A stretch of 64,000 bases of DNA from Rhizobium sullae (GTDB lineage: Bacteria; Pseudomonadota; Alphaproteobacteria; Rhizobiales; Rhizobiaceae), in contig NZ_CP104144.1 in NCBI RefSeq assembly GCF_025200715.1, positions 992,001 to 1,056,000 of the forward strand, written 5' to 3'. The translations under genes were made by a program, and so were the position numbers. Below the pieces are notes generated by a model that saw nothing but the letters and a program-made list of their open reading frames with translations, did not search any database and was not told the origin of the DNA. Below, piece after piece: positions 50,993 through 60,073 of this stretch (position 1 is the first letter of the stretch; every line of letters begins with the position of its first letter).

Positions 50993-51508
50993 TTGAAAAG
51001 TCAAGAAGCTGTAACGAGCGTTCCATTTGACCAGCTGCTCAGTCTGAAGATGGACATGGCGACCTTTACCGCCGAATGGTTGCATTGCGATCAGCTGTCT
51101 AACTACGTTGCTCGAATGGTCAGCCACGATCGCCGCGACCCTGTGCGCCACTCTAATCTGCTTTCCTCAGCTCTTAACGAGCTCCTGGAGATGTCGTTTC
51201 GCTCGGAGGCGAATGATGGTGAATTCGTATGCAGTTTTTACCGCCGGCAGCAGATCGAGCGCGTTGAACTGACCTTTCCTTGCCCGCCAGAACAGCGGCA
51301 ATTCTACAAAAAAAGCCTCCTGGGGCTAAAAGCCGACCGAGCGCTTGCGAGCTATCTCAACGTTATCACGAGCGATGCCGCATCTGACGCTCAGGCAATC
51401 CTGCTGGGACTGGTTGTGAACTACGATGCTGAAATTCAAATCCGCGATGTGGACACCGGCACACTCACATTTGTCGTCGACCTGCCGCTCGAAAGGCTAC
51501 AGAATTGA
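50993..51508 (+). CDS. Degenerate SiaB/slr1658-like ATPase-fold regulator
   Basis: A 171-residue soluble protein, TTG start with a strong GAGGAGGTGCC ribosome site. Its pattern (MDMATFTAEWLHCDQLSNYVARMV...SSALNELLEMSFRSE...LLGLVVNYDAEIQI) aligns by eye with the 184-residue protein at 55045-55599 along its whole length. The GHKL N-box reads NELLEMSF where the paralogue has NELIENAIKF, losing the magnesium-binding Asn, and the glycine-rich G2 loop is absent, so it probably cannot bind ATP normally. It is likely a partner-binding protein or pseudokinase. It overlaps the next gene by four bases. Confidence 0.7.
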   Translation: MKSQEAVTSVPFDQLLSLKMDMATFTAEWLHCDQLSNYVARMVSHDRRDPVRHSNLLSSALNELLEMSFRSEANDGEFVCSFYRRQQIERVELTFPCPPEQRQFYKKSLLGLKADRALASYLNVITSDAASDAQAILLGLVVNYDAEIQIRDVDTGTLTFVVDLPLERLQN

Positions 51509-52683
51509 CCGCGCAAAGTCCTTCTCCTGTCTTCACAGCCCAATTCGATGTCAACGATCAGGAGTTTTCCTTCGCTGGCGTGCTTCGCCCCCATTCCACG
51601 GCTGAAATTGCCGACGAGCTCTTGCTGCTGCGAAATGGGATTGAGATCGTAAACGGTGTTTTATACGTCAATCTGAAGCGCGTTACACACATGAACAGCA
51701 CGGCATTTCGAGCCCTGACGCGGGTTCTGGTCGATGCTTCGCGTTCAAGGCCTGAGCTCAAGTTTGTGGTTGTCATATCAAGCGTAGTCGCCTGGGCGGC
51801 ACGGATGTTCCGGCATTTGAGCGATCTTTCACCGAACATCGCCGTCGAGATCTACGATTCTGCTTTCTATCCCGGCCAGACGTTCGTTGAAGACCAAAGC
51901 TTCATTCCCATCCTTAGGACGCAGACCAAGATGACCTGGCGACACGAGCGAGAAATCTTGCCACGCCATGGACTTCACAGCGGCATGGTGATTGCCGACA
52001 TTTGTTGCGGCATCGGCGATTTCGCGATGCTTGTCAGGAAGGAATTTGATCCAGCGAGGATCGTGGCGCTAGACCATTCGGTTGTAAGCCTCGACTATGC
52101 CCGCGATGTTGCGGAAAAGTTCGGTGTCCGCGACATTGAATATACCTATGGCGATGCATCGCAGATGCTGTTCGAAAGCGACCAGTTCGATTTCGTGACC
52201 TGCCGGCACTCGCTGCAGATCTTCGATCGACCTGAACTGCTGCTCAGGGAACTCTATCGGATTTGCAGGCCAGGTGGCCGGGTTTACATCACCAACGAGA
52301 AAAACTCTCATTGCCTCGGGGAGCCGCGAGCTGACAGCATCCAATGGACCTATACGGAGGTCGCCAAGCTCTTCAGTCACTTCGAAATGGATGTCGAAAT
52401 GGGACCAAAGGGCCTGCGCCTTTTGTTGGACGCAGGCTTCGAGGCCGTGAGAATGGAAAGCTTCATGGTCACCAATCTGGACGGAAATCCCCAGGATTTC
52501 GCAGACATCATTGCAGCATGGCAGGACGTCTACGCAGGCGAAATGTCTGTCCGCAGGGGCGATTCACCGGAGTTCATCGAACGCTTCAAACAAGGGTTTG
52601 CTGACCATATCTTTGCGGCGCTTCATCCAAGGGGCTACGCCGGTTGGCCCATCTGGGCAGCGTCCGGGCAGAAGCCGTTATGA
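51505..52683 (+). CDS. STAS-like domain fused to a SAM-dependent methyltransferase
   Basis: A 392-residue protein with two domains. Residues 1 to about 125 resemble a STAS/anti-sigma-antagonist domain: VTHMNSTAFRALTRVLVDA and SSVVAWAARMFRHLSDLSPN align with [19 protein letters not shown] and [20 protein letters not shown] of the STAS protein at 55618. Residues about 145-390 are a class I methyltransferase (motif I VIADICCGIGDFAML near 160, ALDHS, QFDFVTCRHSLQIF, RICRPGGRVYITNE). The methyl acceptor is unknown. The TTG start overlaps the previous stop (TTGA). I know of no characterised protein with this fusion. Confidence 0.8.
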   Translation: MTAQSPSPVFTAQFDVNDQEFSFAGVLRPHSTAEIADELLLLRNGIEIVNGVLYVNLKRVTHMNSTAFRALTRVLVDASRSRPELKFVVVISSVVAWAARMFRHLSDLSPNIAVEIYDSAFYPGQTFVEDQSFIPILRTQTKMTWRHEREILPRHGLHSGMVIADICCGIGDFAMLVRKEFDPARIVALDHSVVSLDYARDVAEKFGVRDIEYTYGDASQMLFESDQFDFVTCRHSLQIFDRPELLLRELYRICRPGGRVYITNEKNSHCLGEPRADSIQWTYTEVAKLFSHFEMDVEMGPKGLRLLLDAGFEAVRMESFMVTNLDGNPQDFADIIAAWQDVYAGEMSVRRGDSPEFIERFKQGFADHIFAALHPRGYAGWPIWAASGQKPL

Positions 52684-55040
52684 TAGTCGGCCGAATCAGG
52701 AAGCCAAACCTCGGCTTGCGCTCATTTCGGGCGAAATTCATGATTGTTGTGGGCGGGGCAGTCCTTTTCGACCTGCTTGTCAGCGGCGGCCTCGCGCTCT
52801 GGAACGTGCAGCGTCTTTCTCGCGACGCGACAGCAGAAGTAGGGCAAGGCCTTGAAAAGGCGAGCCAGGACTATATCCGCTCTTACACGGACTCGACGGC
52901 GGCACAGGTTGGCTTGCTTCTCCACCAGGTCCATTCCGACGTCAAGGCGCTGGCCGGCGTGCTTCAAGGCCAGATCGATCAGCCGACGAGAAACAGCGAG
53001 ATTGGAGCCGCCATGGCAAGGGCGGCTCCAGCTGCGGTGACCGTAACGTTCGACAGCAAAGGCCAGTGGGCCCAGAACCGTCCAGGGTCGCCGTCCGTTG
53101 TCAGCGTGTGGGGCTATCTCCTCGACAAGGAACACCATCCGCTGCCGCAGGTGCAGACCGATATCGAGACGAGTGCCGTCCTTGATCTTGTGGCCCCGGA
53201 CCTTTTGCAGAATGGCGCGTCGAAGCTGCAGATGTACTATATTGGGCCGAAGGAGCGTCCGATCTTCAGGACGGCACCGTATACAGATCAAGCGCAAACA
53301 TTCGATCGGCTCTATCCCGGCCACAATAGTGCAGACTTCTGGGATTTCTTCTTCCCGGGCCTCTACGAGTCTTGGCAAAAATGGGCAATGGACATCACTT
53401 CCCGGCCGGTCCCTGACAATATCACGCAGACCGCTCCTTATACGGACGCAATCACGGGCAAACTGATCGTCAGCTTCTTCCATCCGCTTTGGACTGCCGA
53501 TCGGCGCAGCGTGGCGGGAACTGCCGGAGCAGATATCACCCTTGATCAGCTCGCCGAAATTGTCGAGCGCGTGAAGGTCGCCGAAAGCGGCTTCGGTTTT
53601 CTGACCATGTCGGACGGCAATGTCGTTGCAATCAACCCTGCCGGGGAAAAGATCATCGGTCTACGCTCGGCGAGCGACGCGACGAACAAAGGCGTGACGG
53701 GTCTTGACCGCTCTTTACGCAACAGTTCGCAAAAGGCGGTCGCCTCACTCCCGCTTGATGCAGATGGCATCATAAAGCACATTTCGCTAAACGAGAACGG
53801 CGAAGACGTTCCTTATCTTGTCGTTACAAAACAGCTAAACGCGACCAATCTTTGGATAAGCGGTCCGGTTCAACGCGAGGTCATGTCGCTCGGCATCGTT
53901 GTCCCCGAGCGCGAGATCTACGCTTCCCTCATTGCCGCCAGAGATCAAATATCCCGGGCAACCAACCGCATCCTGATTTATCAGATCCTCGCGGTTTTTG
54001 TTTCGATGCTCGTCGTTACTGCTGCGGTCATTGCGGCATCTAAGCGAATTACCAGCGGGATCAGCGCGCTGGCGGGTGCCGCCAAGCGCATCCAGGCAAA
54101 GGATTATTCCGTAAGGGTCGATATAGCCACCAAGGACGAAGTCGGCGAGGCTGGTCTCGCGTTCAACCGCATGGCCGAGGAGATCAGCTTCCATACCGAA
54201 AATCTTGAGAACCTGGTGGCCGAACGCACGAAGGAAATTGAAGCTGCCAAGGAAGAAATCTCAATCCTGAACGGCCAATTGAAGAGCGAAAACGTGCGCC
54301 TTGGTGCCGAATTGGATGTGGCTCGGCAGATTCAGCTTATGGTGCTGCCACGCGAGAAAGAGCTTGCTGCAATCGAGCAACTGGAGATTGCCGCCTATAT
54401 GCGGCCCGCCGACGAAGTTGGTGGGGACTACTACGACATCCTGCAAAACGGAGATCACCTGAAGATCGGCATCGGGGACGTCACGGGCCACGGCCTCGAA
54501 AGCGGCGTGCTGATGCTTATGGTGCAGTCCGTCGCCCGCGCGCTACAGGAAGCTGGCGAAACGGACCCTTCAAGATTCCTCACTTATCTGAACCGCTCGA
54601 TCTACAAGAACATTGAGCGGACAAGAACCGACAAACACCTCTCGCTGTCATTTCTGGACTATGATGGCGAGCGCTTGATCATTTCGGGCCAGCATGAAGA
54701 TTTAATTGTCGTTCGCCATACCGGCGAAGTCGAACGGATCGACACCGGCGATCTCGGCCTGCCGGTGGGACTTGAAGCTGACATATCGTGCTTCATTGAT
54801 ACCCGCGAAATACCTTTTCAGAAAGGCGATTTGATTGTCCTTCATACCGATGGCGTCACGGAGGCAGAAAATCCCCATGGCGAGCTCTTCGGGATCGAGC
54901 GGCTTTGCGAAAATGCACGCCGCCTGCACGGTCGGACAGCAGAGCAGGTGATGAATGGCATCCTCGAGAGCCTCATGGCTTATATCGGAACGCAAAAGAT
55001 ATATGATGATATCACGCTCGTTGTGATACGGCATAGGTGA
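52680..55040 (+). CDS. Membrane SpoIIE-type PP2C phosphatase (SiaA-like)
   Basis: A 786-residue sensor phosphatase. A membrane helix at about 20-42 is followed by a periplasmic dCache-like sensor at about 45-425, a second helix at 430-452 (ILIYQILAVFVSMLVVTAAV), HAMP at 455-505, a coiled coil, and a PPM/SpoIIE domain from about 560 to the end. The metal-binding motifs are intact (RPADEVGGDYYD, IGDVTGHGLESGVLM, LHTDGVTEAENPHGELFG). It should dephosphorylate a phospho-STAS partner. The ATG at 52680 overlaps the methyltransferase stop (ATGA). It sits between two ATPase/STAS pairs. Confidence 0.9.
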   Translation: MIVGRIRKPNLGLRSFRAKFMIVVGGAVLFDLLVSGGLALWNVQRLSRDATAEVGQGLEKASQDYIRSYTDSTAAQVGLLLHQVHSDVKALAGVLQGQIDQPTRNSEIGAAMARAAPAAVTVTFDSKGQWAQNRPGSPSVVSVWGYLLDKEHHPLPQVQTDIETSAVLDLVAPDLLQNGASKLQMYYIGPKERPIFRTAPYTDQAQTFDRLYPGHNSADFWDFFFPGLYESWQKWAMDITSRPVPDNITQTAPYTDAITGKLIVSFFHPLWTADRRSVAGTAGADITLDQLAEIVERVKVAESGFGFLTMSDGNVVAINPAGEKIIGLRSASDATNKGVTGLDRSLRNSSQKAVASLPLDADGIIKHISLNENGEDVPYLVVTKQLNATNLWISGPVQREVMSLGIVVPEREIYASLIAARDQISRATNRILIYQILAVFVSMLVVTAAVIAASKRITSGISALAGAAKRIQAKDYSVRVDIATKDEVGEAGLAFNRMAEEISFHTENLENLVAERTKEIEAAKEEISILNGQLKSENVRLGAELDVARQIQLMVLPREKELAAIEQLEIAAYMRPADEVGGDYYDILQNGDHLKIGIGDVTGHGLESGVLMLMVQSVARALQEAGETDPSRFLTYLNRSIYKNIERTRTDKHLSLSFLDYDGERLIISGQHEDLIVVRHTGEVERIDTGDLGLPVGLEADISCFIDTREIPFQKGDLIVLHTDGVTEAENPHGELFGIERLCENARRLHGRTAEQVMNGILESLMAYIGTQKIYDDITLVVIRHR

Positions 55041-55044
55041 TCGC

Positions 55045-55599
55045 ATGACAAAGGTTCTTTATGGACAAGAGCATCTCGCTTCCTTTGACACAACGCGCGC
55101 CGTTCAATTGCGGCTACTCGACGGCCCGCTTGATCTTGCCTGGAAGCACTCCAGCATGACATCGGATTTCATCGCCGAGATGATTGCGCTCAGATTTCGT
55201 CCTTCGAAGCGCCGTTACAATCAGGTTCGACATGACATCGGCTATCTGACGAACGAGCTGATCGAGAACGCCATCAAGTTTCGCGCTTCTGGCGAAATCG
55301 CGATCGAGGCCGTAGCGGAAGGCGACAACTTTAAAATGAGGGTATCAAATTTTATCGACAGCGAAACGGCAGCCAAGTTCCAGCAGGTGCTGTCGAACAT
55401 AACGCAAGGCGATCCGAGCGATCTTCTCATCCAGCAGATCGAGGCAAGCGCCGCAACGATCGGTAGCGGTTCCGGATTGGGATTGCTGACTTTGATGAGC
55501 GACTACCAGACAGATCTGGCTTGGCTCTTCGAGGAGGACAGTCCCCGCAACCGGGCAAAACTCGAAACATATGCCGTAATGCCAATTTCACCGTCATGA
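55045..55599 (+). CDS. SiaB/slr1658-type ATPase-fold kinase
   Basis: A 184-residue GHKL-fold protein. The N-box YLTNELIENAIKF and the glycine loop IGSGSGLGLLTLMSD are intact, so ATP binding and Ser/Thr kinase activity on a STAS partner are plausible, as for SiaB of Pseudomonas. It starts five bases after the phosphatase stop, with AGGTGATCGC in front, and is followed 18 bases later by a STAS gene. It is a paralogue of the degenerate protein at 50993. Confidence 0.78.
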   Translation: MTKVLYGQEHLASFDTTRAVQLRLLDGPLDLAWKHSSMTSDFIAEMIALRFRPSKRRYNQVRHDIGYLTNELIENAIKFRASGEIAIEAVAEGDNFKMRVSNFIDSETAAKFQQVLSNITQGDPSDLLIQQIEASAATIGSGSGLGLLTLMSDYQTDLAWLFEEDSPRNRAKLETYAVMPISPS

Positions 55600-55617
55600 A
55601 ACCGCGAGAAATGAGCT

Positions 55618-55956
55618 ATGGAAATTAGAGAAGAAGCGTTCCGCGTCTGGTCCGAGGGCGGTACTGTTTACTTTGACGGAACTATGCGACTGGCAGGTCC
55701 CGATGCGTACGCGCCCATTCATGCTTTGGCCATGAATGCGCTCAAAGATGGGGACGGTAAGACCATTTTCGACGTAACCGGCCTTCAATTCTTGAACTCC
55801 TCCGGCATAAACCTGCTCGCCAAATTGACGATCGAAGCGCGCAAACAGCCGGACATTCATTTGATCATACGCGGTTCGTCCCAGGTTCCGTGGCAGATGA
55901 AATCGTTGCCCAACCTCAAGAAGTTGCATCCAGGTGTGGATCTACGGCTGACCTAA
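55618..55956 (+). CDS. STAS-domain protein (anti-sigma-factor-antagonist type)
   Basis: A 112-residue single STAS domain. The phospho-acceptor loop is [14 protein letters not shown], with two adjacent serines. It is the expected switch protein phosphorylated by the kinase at 55045 and dephosphorylated by the phosphatase at 52680. It is the last gene of the operon. The ribosome site is weak, so translation may depend on coupling. Confidence 0.82.
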   Translation: MEIREEAFRVWSEGGTVYFDGTMRLAGPDAYAPIHALAMNALKDGDGKTIFDVTGLQFLNSSGINLLAKLTIEARKQPDIHLIIRGSSQVPWQMKSLPNLKKLHPGVDLRLT

Positions 55957-55986
55957 CGATCACACGTGCGCATGAATACTGATTGG

Positions 55987-56043
55987 CGCCGCATGGAAGC
56001 ACCGCCAGTACACAGCACAGGCGGCCAAGAGACGAGGGCAGCC
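55987..56043. repeat. Diverged direct repeat, copy 1 (remnant of MFS gene 3' end)
   Basis: About 57 bases, roughly 80% identical to 57221-57277, sharing AGTACACAGCACAG and GACGAGGGCAGCC exactly. Copy 2 is the 3' coding end of the MFS gene, so this copy looks like a broken duplicate. Confidence 0.7.
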
Positions 56044-56195
56044 TCACGTCGCATTATCCAGGTTCTCACGCTCAGCACGCGGGCCGGTGCGGGGCCCCTG
56101 TCAACCCGGAGCGGCGCGTGCTAGATCACTTGCAACGGGGATGCGCCGGCACGGCACGGCGTGGCGGCAATCTTCATCAGGCAAGGGCGATCACG

Positions 56196-57041
56196 ATGAG
56201 ACAACTCAGTGAAGAGGGCCGACGGACCCTGGAAGGGATTGCAGCGCGGTACGGGGTCAGCCCTGGCGCGGTCGAGCACCTTTTGATGGCGATTATCGCC
56301 GGGCAGGCGACCCAGGCCCAGTTCAACCATCCCGATCTGGGTGGGATGGGGCAATGGTCGCAGGGCGGCATGATCATGGTCGGCGACATGTTCAACAATG
56401 CGCTGAAGGCAAACGTGGCCGGGATATGTTCCGAGCTTGCAGCCTTGGTGCGCGGCATGGATTTGCGAGACTCACAGACGTCGCACCAGTCCCAATATCA
56501 AGGTCAGGGCGGCGGCGTCAGCCTGTTCGTGCCCGGGGCGCTGTCGGCCGGGAACTGGTGGCCCGAGGAATTCGGGCATCCTGCCTCGACCGGGGCGCAG
56601 AATGACCTGCGCTACGCCTTTTTCCCGACAATCCGGCGGCTGGCGATCGATGTCGGCGGCCAGGTTACGGTCTATGACACGAAGGACCATCGCATTGGCG
56701 GTTTTTCGCAACAGCAAAGTGGCGACCAGTCGCTGAGCTTTACCTCTCAGCATGGGCTGGTGAGAATTTCGGAACTGGATGTGGTCCGCCAGGACGGCAC
56801 GGAACCGGCGGACACGCCGGCTAGCGGAACATCCGCTCCCTCGGCTGCGCCGGCGATATTCGAATCGCCTGCGCCGGGAGCCGCCGAGCCACAACAAGCG
56901 GCGCGTCCAGCACCGGAGGCGCTTCGGCCCGATGAGGACGTCTTCGACAAGATCGAACGCCTCGCAGCACTTCATGCGAAAGGCATTCTCACGGATCAGG
57001 AATTCGAGACCAAGAAGTCGGAGTTGCTCAGCCGACTATAG
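56196..57041 (+). CDS. SHOCT-domain protein of unknown function
   Basis: A 281-residue soluble protein. The N-terminal part has a helical segment (RRTLEGIAARYGVSPGAVEHLLMAI), and a central beta-rich region includes RYAFFPTIRRLAIDVGGQVTVYDT. A Pro/Ala-rich linker at about 205-240 leads to a C-terminal SHOCT domain (DKIERLAALHAKGILTDQEFETKKSELLSRL), a short motif found at the ends of many membrane-linked or oligomeric proteins. The ATG at 56196 follows AAGGG. It stands alone between the signalling operon and the MFS gene, flanked by direct repeats. No function can be given. Confidence 0.78.
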   Translation: MRQLSEEGRRTLEGIAARYGVSPGAVEHLLMAIIAGQATQAQFNHPDLGGMGQWSQGGMIMVGDMFNNALKANVAGICSELAALVRGMDLRDSQTSHQSQYQGQGGGVSLFVPGALSAGNWWPEEFGHPASTGAQNDLRYAFFPTIRRLAIDVGGQVTVYDTKDHRIGGFSQQQSGDQSLSFTSQHGLVRISELDVVRQDGTEPADTPASGTSAPSAAPAIFESPAPGAAEPQQAARPAPEALRPDEDVFDKIERLAALHAKGILTDQEFETKKSELLSRL

Positions 57042-57203
57042 CATCGATCAATGGCGGCCCAGGTAATTGTTGAAGGCTTTCGATCGCACCGGGCTGGAGC
57101 AGCGGGCGCGTTGGAGTGCCGCGAGCAACGGCGTTCCCGATCATCCCTCGCTAGTGGTGGAAGCCCGGCATCCCATCGACGCGCCACGAGGCAAGTGGCT
57201 CGA

Positions 57204-58397
57204 TCAGACCCGCCGTCTCCGCGCCATCAGAAGCGCCGCGAGTACACAGCACAGCAGGCCCAGGGACGAGGGCAGCCCTTGATGTCCGATCAGTTGCATC
57301 GCCAATCCTGTCGCGGGCGAGCCCACGATGCCGCCGACGCCCCATGCGAACGCGAAGGCCGCGTTGCCAGCGATCAAGACTTGACCGGTGAAACGCTCGC
57401 CGAGTTGAATCAGCGACATGGTGTAGATCCCGAACGAGACCCCGCCTAAGACGAAAACGAGCGGCCAGATGAGCCACGAGGTGAAGAGCGGCGGCAGCAG
57501 CAGGCAGCCGGCCAGCGAAGCAAGGGCACAGAATAACATGGACTGCGTCGAGCCAAACCGTTCGGCCACGCGCCCAAGCAAAATCTGCAGTACGGCATTG
57601 CCTGCTATGAAACACGTGATGAGCGAAGCGATCCGCTCCTCGGCGCTGCCGAGCGCGGCGCCATAGACCGCGAACAAGGAAAGCAGGATCTGCTCGAAGG
57701 CGGCAGCAGTGAAAACCGCGAACGATAGAAGCGGCGCCAGTGTAAGGAAGCCGCCGACCGATGTTGCCGTGCCTTCATGCGGCGTCTTCGGCAGGCGCGG
57801 CACGACCGCAAGCACGATCAGGCCGCAGACAAGGAAGGCCACGATGCCGACCGTGAAGGGCGGCCAACCCTGTGTGCCGACCAGGCCGAGCGACAGCGGG
57901 CCGATAGCGAAGCCACCGGAAACGATCGATGAATAGAGGCCCATGATGCGGCCCCGGCGTGGCGCGGGCGTGATCGAGATCAGCCAGGTTTCGCTGATCA
58001 CGTAAAGCGGATTGGCGAAGAAGCCGAGCAGGAAGCGCAGCGGCATCCAGGTCCAGACGTCCTGCGTCCAGGCAATCGCGATCAGGGTGAGCGCGGCCAG
58101 GACCGAACACAAGATCGCTAGCCGCGCCCCGCCTACGCGCCGCGCCAGCGCCGGAATGAAGGACGCGGATACAATAAAACCCAGCGGCGTCATCGCCGAC
58201 GACAAGCCGATCAGGCCGGACGTCGTCCCCTGCCGCTCCAGGATAAAGCTGAGCAGCGGATAGGTGAGCCCCTGTGCCACGGCGAACACCGTGACGGTCG
58301 AGATGATGCCCGCCATCGCGGCCCATGGAATCCCCACAGGCGTTCCCGGTTGCGCCGTCGCAGACCGGGCCGATGCAAGGGTGGGGGTATCGTGCAT
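57204..58397 (-). CDS. MFS transporter
   Basis: A 397-residue major facilitator with 12 hydrophobic segments. LSSAMTPLGFIVSASFIPALARRVGGAR holds the loop 2-3 motif, and ETWLISITPAPRRGRIMGLYSSIVSGGFAIGP resembles the YcaD/drug-sugar efflux type. The substrate is unknown. The start at 58397 follows GGAGG; the frame is open to 58505 but the extra residues are not membrane-like. It is divergent from a winged-helix/TPR regulator with 129 bases between the starts. Confidence 0.85.
   Translation of the reverse strand: MHDTPTLASARSATAQPGTPVGIPWAAMAGIISTVTVFAVAQGLTYPLLSFILERQGTTSGLIGLSSAMTPLGFIVSASFIPALARRVGGARLAILCSVLAALTLIAIAWTQDVWTWMPLRFLLGFFANPLYVISETWLISITPAPRRGRIMGLYSSIVSGGFAIGPLSLGLVGTQGWPPFTVGIVAFLVCGLIVLAVVPRLPKTPHEGTATSVGGFLTLAPLLSFAVFTAAAFEQILLSLFAVYGAALGSAEERIASLITCFIAGNAVLQILLGRVAERFGSTQSMLFCALASLAGCLLLPPLFTSWLIWPLVFVLGGVSFGIYTMSLIQLGERFTGQVLIAGNAAFAFAWGVGGIVGSPATGLAMQLIGHQGLPSSLGLLCCVLAALLMARRRRV
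57221..57277. repeat. Diverged direct repeat, copy 2 (inside the MFS gene)
   Basis: Intact counterpart of 55987-56043; it codes for the last membrane helix and C-terminus of the MFS transporter. The SHOCT gene lies between the two copies. Confidence 0.7.
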
Positions 58398-58526
58398 GGC
58401 AAACCTCCATACGGGGGTAAAGGGGGCCGGGCCCCGACCTGAAAGAGGATGAATTCTGCAGGATCCGAACAGCGTCGTAATTAAGCTCTCCCAAATAGTT
58501 CTCAAAAATTTCCAAACCGGCTATGG

Positions 58527-60053
58527 ATGCGCCGTATGCAGGGATCGCGCTTTGCCTTTGGTCCGTTCGTGCTTGATTCCGGTGCGGGAACGCTCCTTCG
58601 GAACGATATCCCCGTCGCCATTGGCTACCGCGGGCTGAGGCTGCTTGCAGCGCTCGTCGGACGACCCGGCGAAATCCTGGGCAAGGCCGAGTTGATGGAT
58701 GCGGCGTGGCCGGGCAGGGCGGTCGAGGAAGGCAACCTCACTGTCCAGATCGCGCAACTCCGGAAGCTGCTTGATCCGGCCGATGCCGGAAAGGGGGGCG
58801 GTGAATGGATCGCCACGGTTCCGCGCGTCGGCTACCGCTTCTTAGGCACCGTCGAACAGCTCGGTGGCGCGAAGCGAAAACCTTTGCCGCTGCCCAGCAA
58901 ACCATCGGTAGCCGTGCTGCCCTTCGTGAATATCAGCAACGATCCCGAGCAGGAATCCTTCGCGGATGGGTTGACCGAAGACCTGATCACCGACTTGTCC
59001 AGGATATCCGGCCTGTTCGTCATCGCACGTAACTCGGCCTTTGCCTACAAAGGTAAGGCGATGGACGTGCGCGGGATCGCCGAGGACCTTGGCGTGCGCT
59101 ACCTGCTGGAGGGAAGCGCCCGACGCGCCGCTGGGCGCGTACGCATCAACGCGCAGTTGGTCGACACGGTGAGTGGCGATCATCTATGGGCGGAACGCTT
59201 CGATCGCAGCCTCGACGATATCTTTGCCGTTCAGGACGAAGTGACGGCCAAGATCGTGGAGGCGCTGCTCGGCCGGCTGCGTGCACCGCCGCCGCGCAAC
59301 CGGCCCAAAAATCTCGAGGCTTACGATCTCTGCGTGCGGGCGCGCAAGCTGATGGATGACTCGCCGCAGTCGGCGCGGGAAGCGCATCTGATGCTCACGC
59401 GCGCGGTTTCGCTCGATCCTGATTACGCCGAGGCATATCGCTGGCTCGCCATGAACCACTGGATGGGATGGATACACGCCGGCGGACCAACCGAATCGAC
59501 CCGTAGCGCTGCCTTGGAACTGGCGCGCACGGCCGTAGCGCTCGATCCCAACGACGCCGGCTGCCGCTGGGTCCTGGCGTATCTGCTTGCCTATGAGCGT
59601 CGCTTCACCGAGGCGGATACGGAATTCACCACCTCGATCGCGCTCGACCCGAACGAGGCCGACGCCTGGGCGGCATTATCCGACATCGCGATCCTGGCCG
59701 GGCGCGTCAATGAGGGCCTTGAGCACATTCGCAAGGCGTTCCGGCTGAATCCGTTTCCGGCAAGCTGGTATTATCTGACGCTCGGCCAGGCGCAATATGC
59801 GGCCCGCGACTACGAGGCCGCGGTCGAGACACTGCGCAGGGACGAGACTTATCGTACGAGCTCACGCCGATTCCTGGCAGCAAGCCTTGCGCAACTCGGC
59901 CGGCTCGATGAGGCGCGCGCAGAGGCCGAACTGTTCCTCGTCGGCAATCCGCATTTCACAATCCGCCACTGGGCCGCGACGGAGCCGTTCCGCGACGGTG
60001 CGATGCTTGAGCATTTCGTTGATGGCTATCGCAAGGCCGGTCTTCCGGAGTGA
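58527..60053 (+). CDS. Winged-helix regulator with FlgO/TolB-like and TPR domains
   Basis: A 508-residue protein. Residues about 5-110 are an OmpR/CadC-type winged helix (GKAELMDAAWPGRAVEEGNLTVQIAQLRK, TVPRVGYRF). Residues 125-255 are the FlgO-like domain common in bacterial adenylate-cyclase-related regulators (VAVLPFVNISNDPEQESFADG). From about 265 onward are TPR repeats (AVSLDPDYAEAYRWLAM, AVALDPNDAGCRWVLAY, SIALDPNEADAWAALSD). There is no cyclase catalytic domain and no membrane helix, so it is a soluble regulator. No Shine-Dalgarno sequence is visible before the ATG at 58527. It likely controls the divergent MFS gene. Confidence 0.82.
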   Translation: MRRMQGSRFAFGPFVLDSGAGTLLRNDIPVAIGYRGLRLLAALVGRPGEILGKAELMDAAWPGRAVEEGNLTVQIAQLRKLLDPADAGKGGGEWIATVPRVGYRFLGTVEQLGGAKRKPLPLPSKPSVAVLPFVNISNDPEQESFADGLTEDLITDLSRISGLFVIARNSAFAYKGKAMDVRGIAEDLGVRYLLEGSARRAAGRVRINAQLVDTVSGDHLWAERFDRSLDDIFAVQDEVTAKIVEALLGRLRAPPPRNRPKNLEAYDLCVRARKLMDDSPQSAREAHLMLTRAVSLDPDYAEAYRWLAMNHWMGWIHAGGPTESTRSAALELARTAVALDPNDAGCRWVLAYLLAYERRFTEADTEFTTSIALDPNEADAWAALSDIAILAGRVNEGLEHIRKAFRLNPFPASWYYLTLGQAQYAARDYEAAVETLRRDETYRTSSRRFLAASLAQLGRLDEARAEAELFLVGNPHFTIRHWAATEPFRDGAMLEHFVDGYRKAGLPE

Positions 60054-60073
60054 CACCGGCGTGATGGAAGGCA

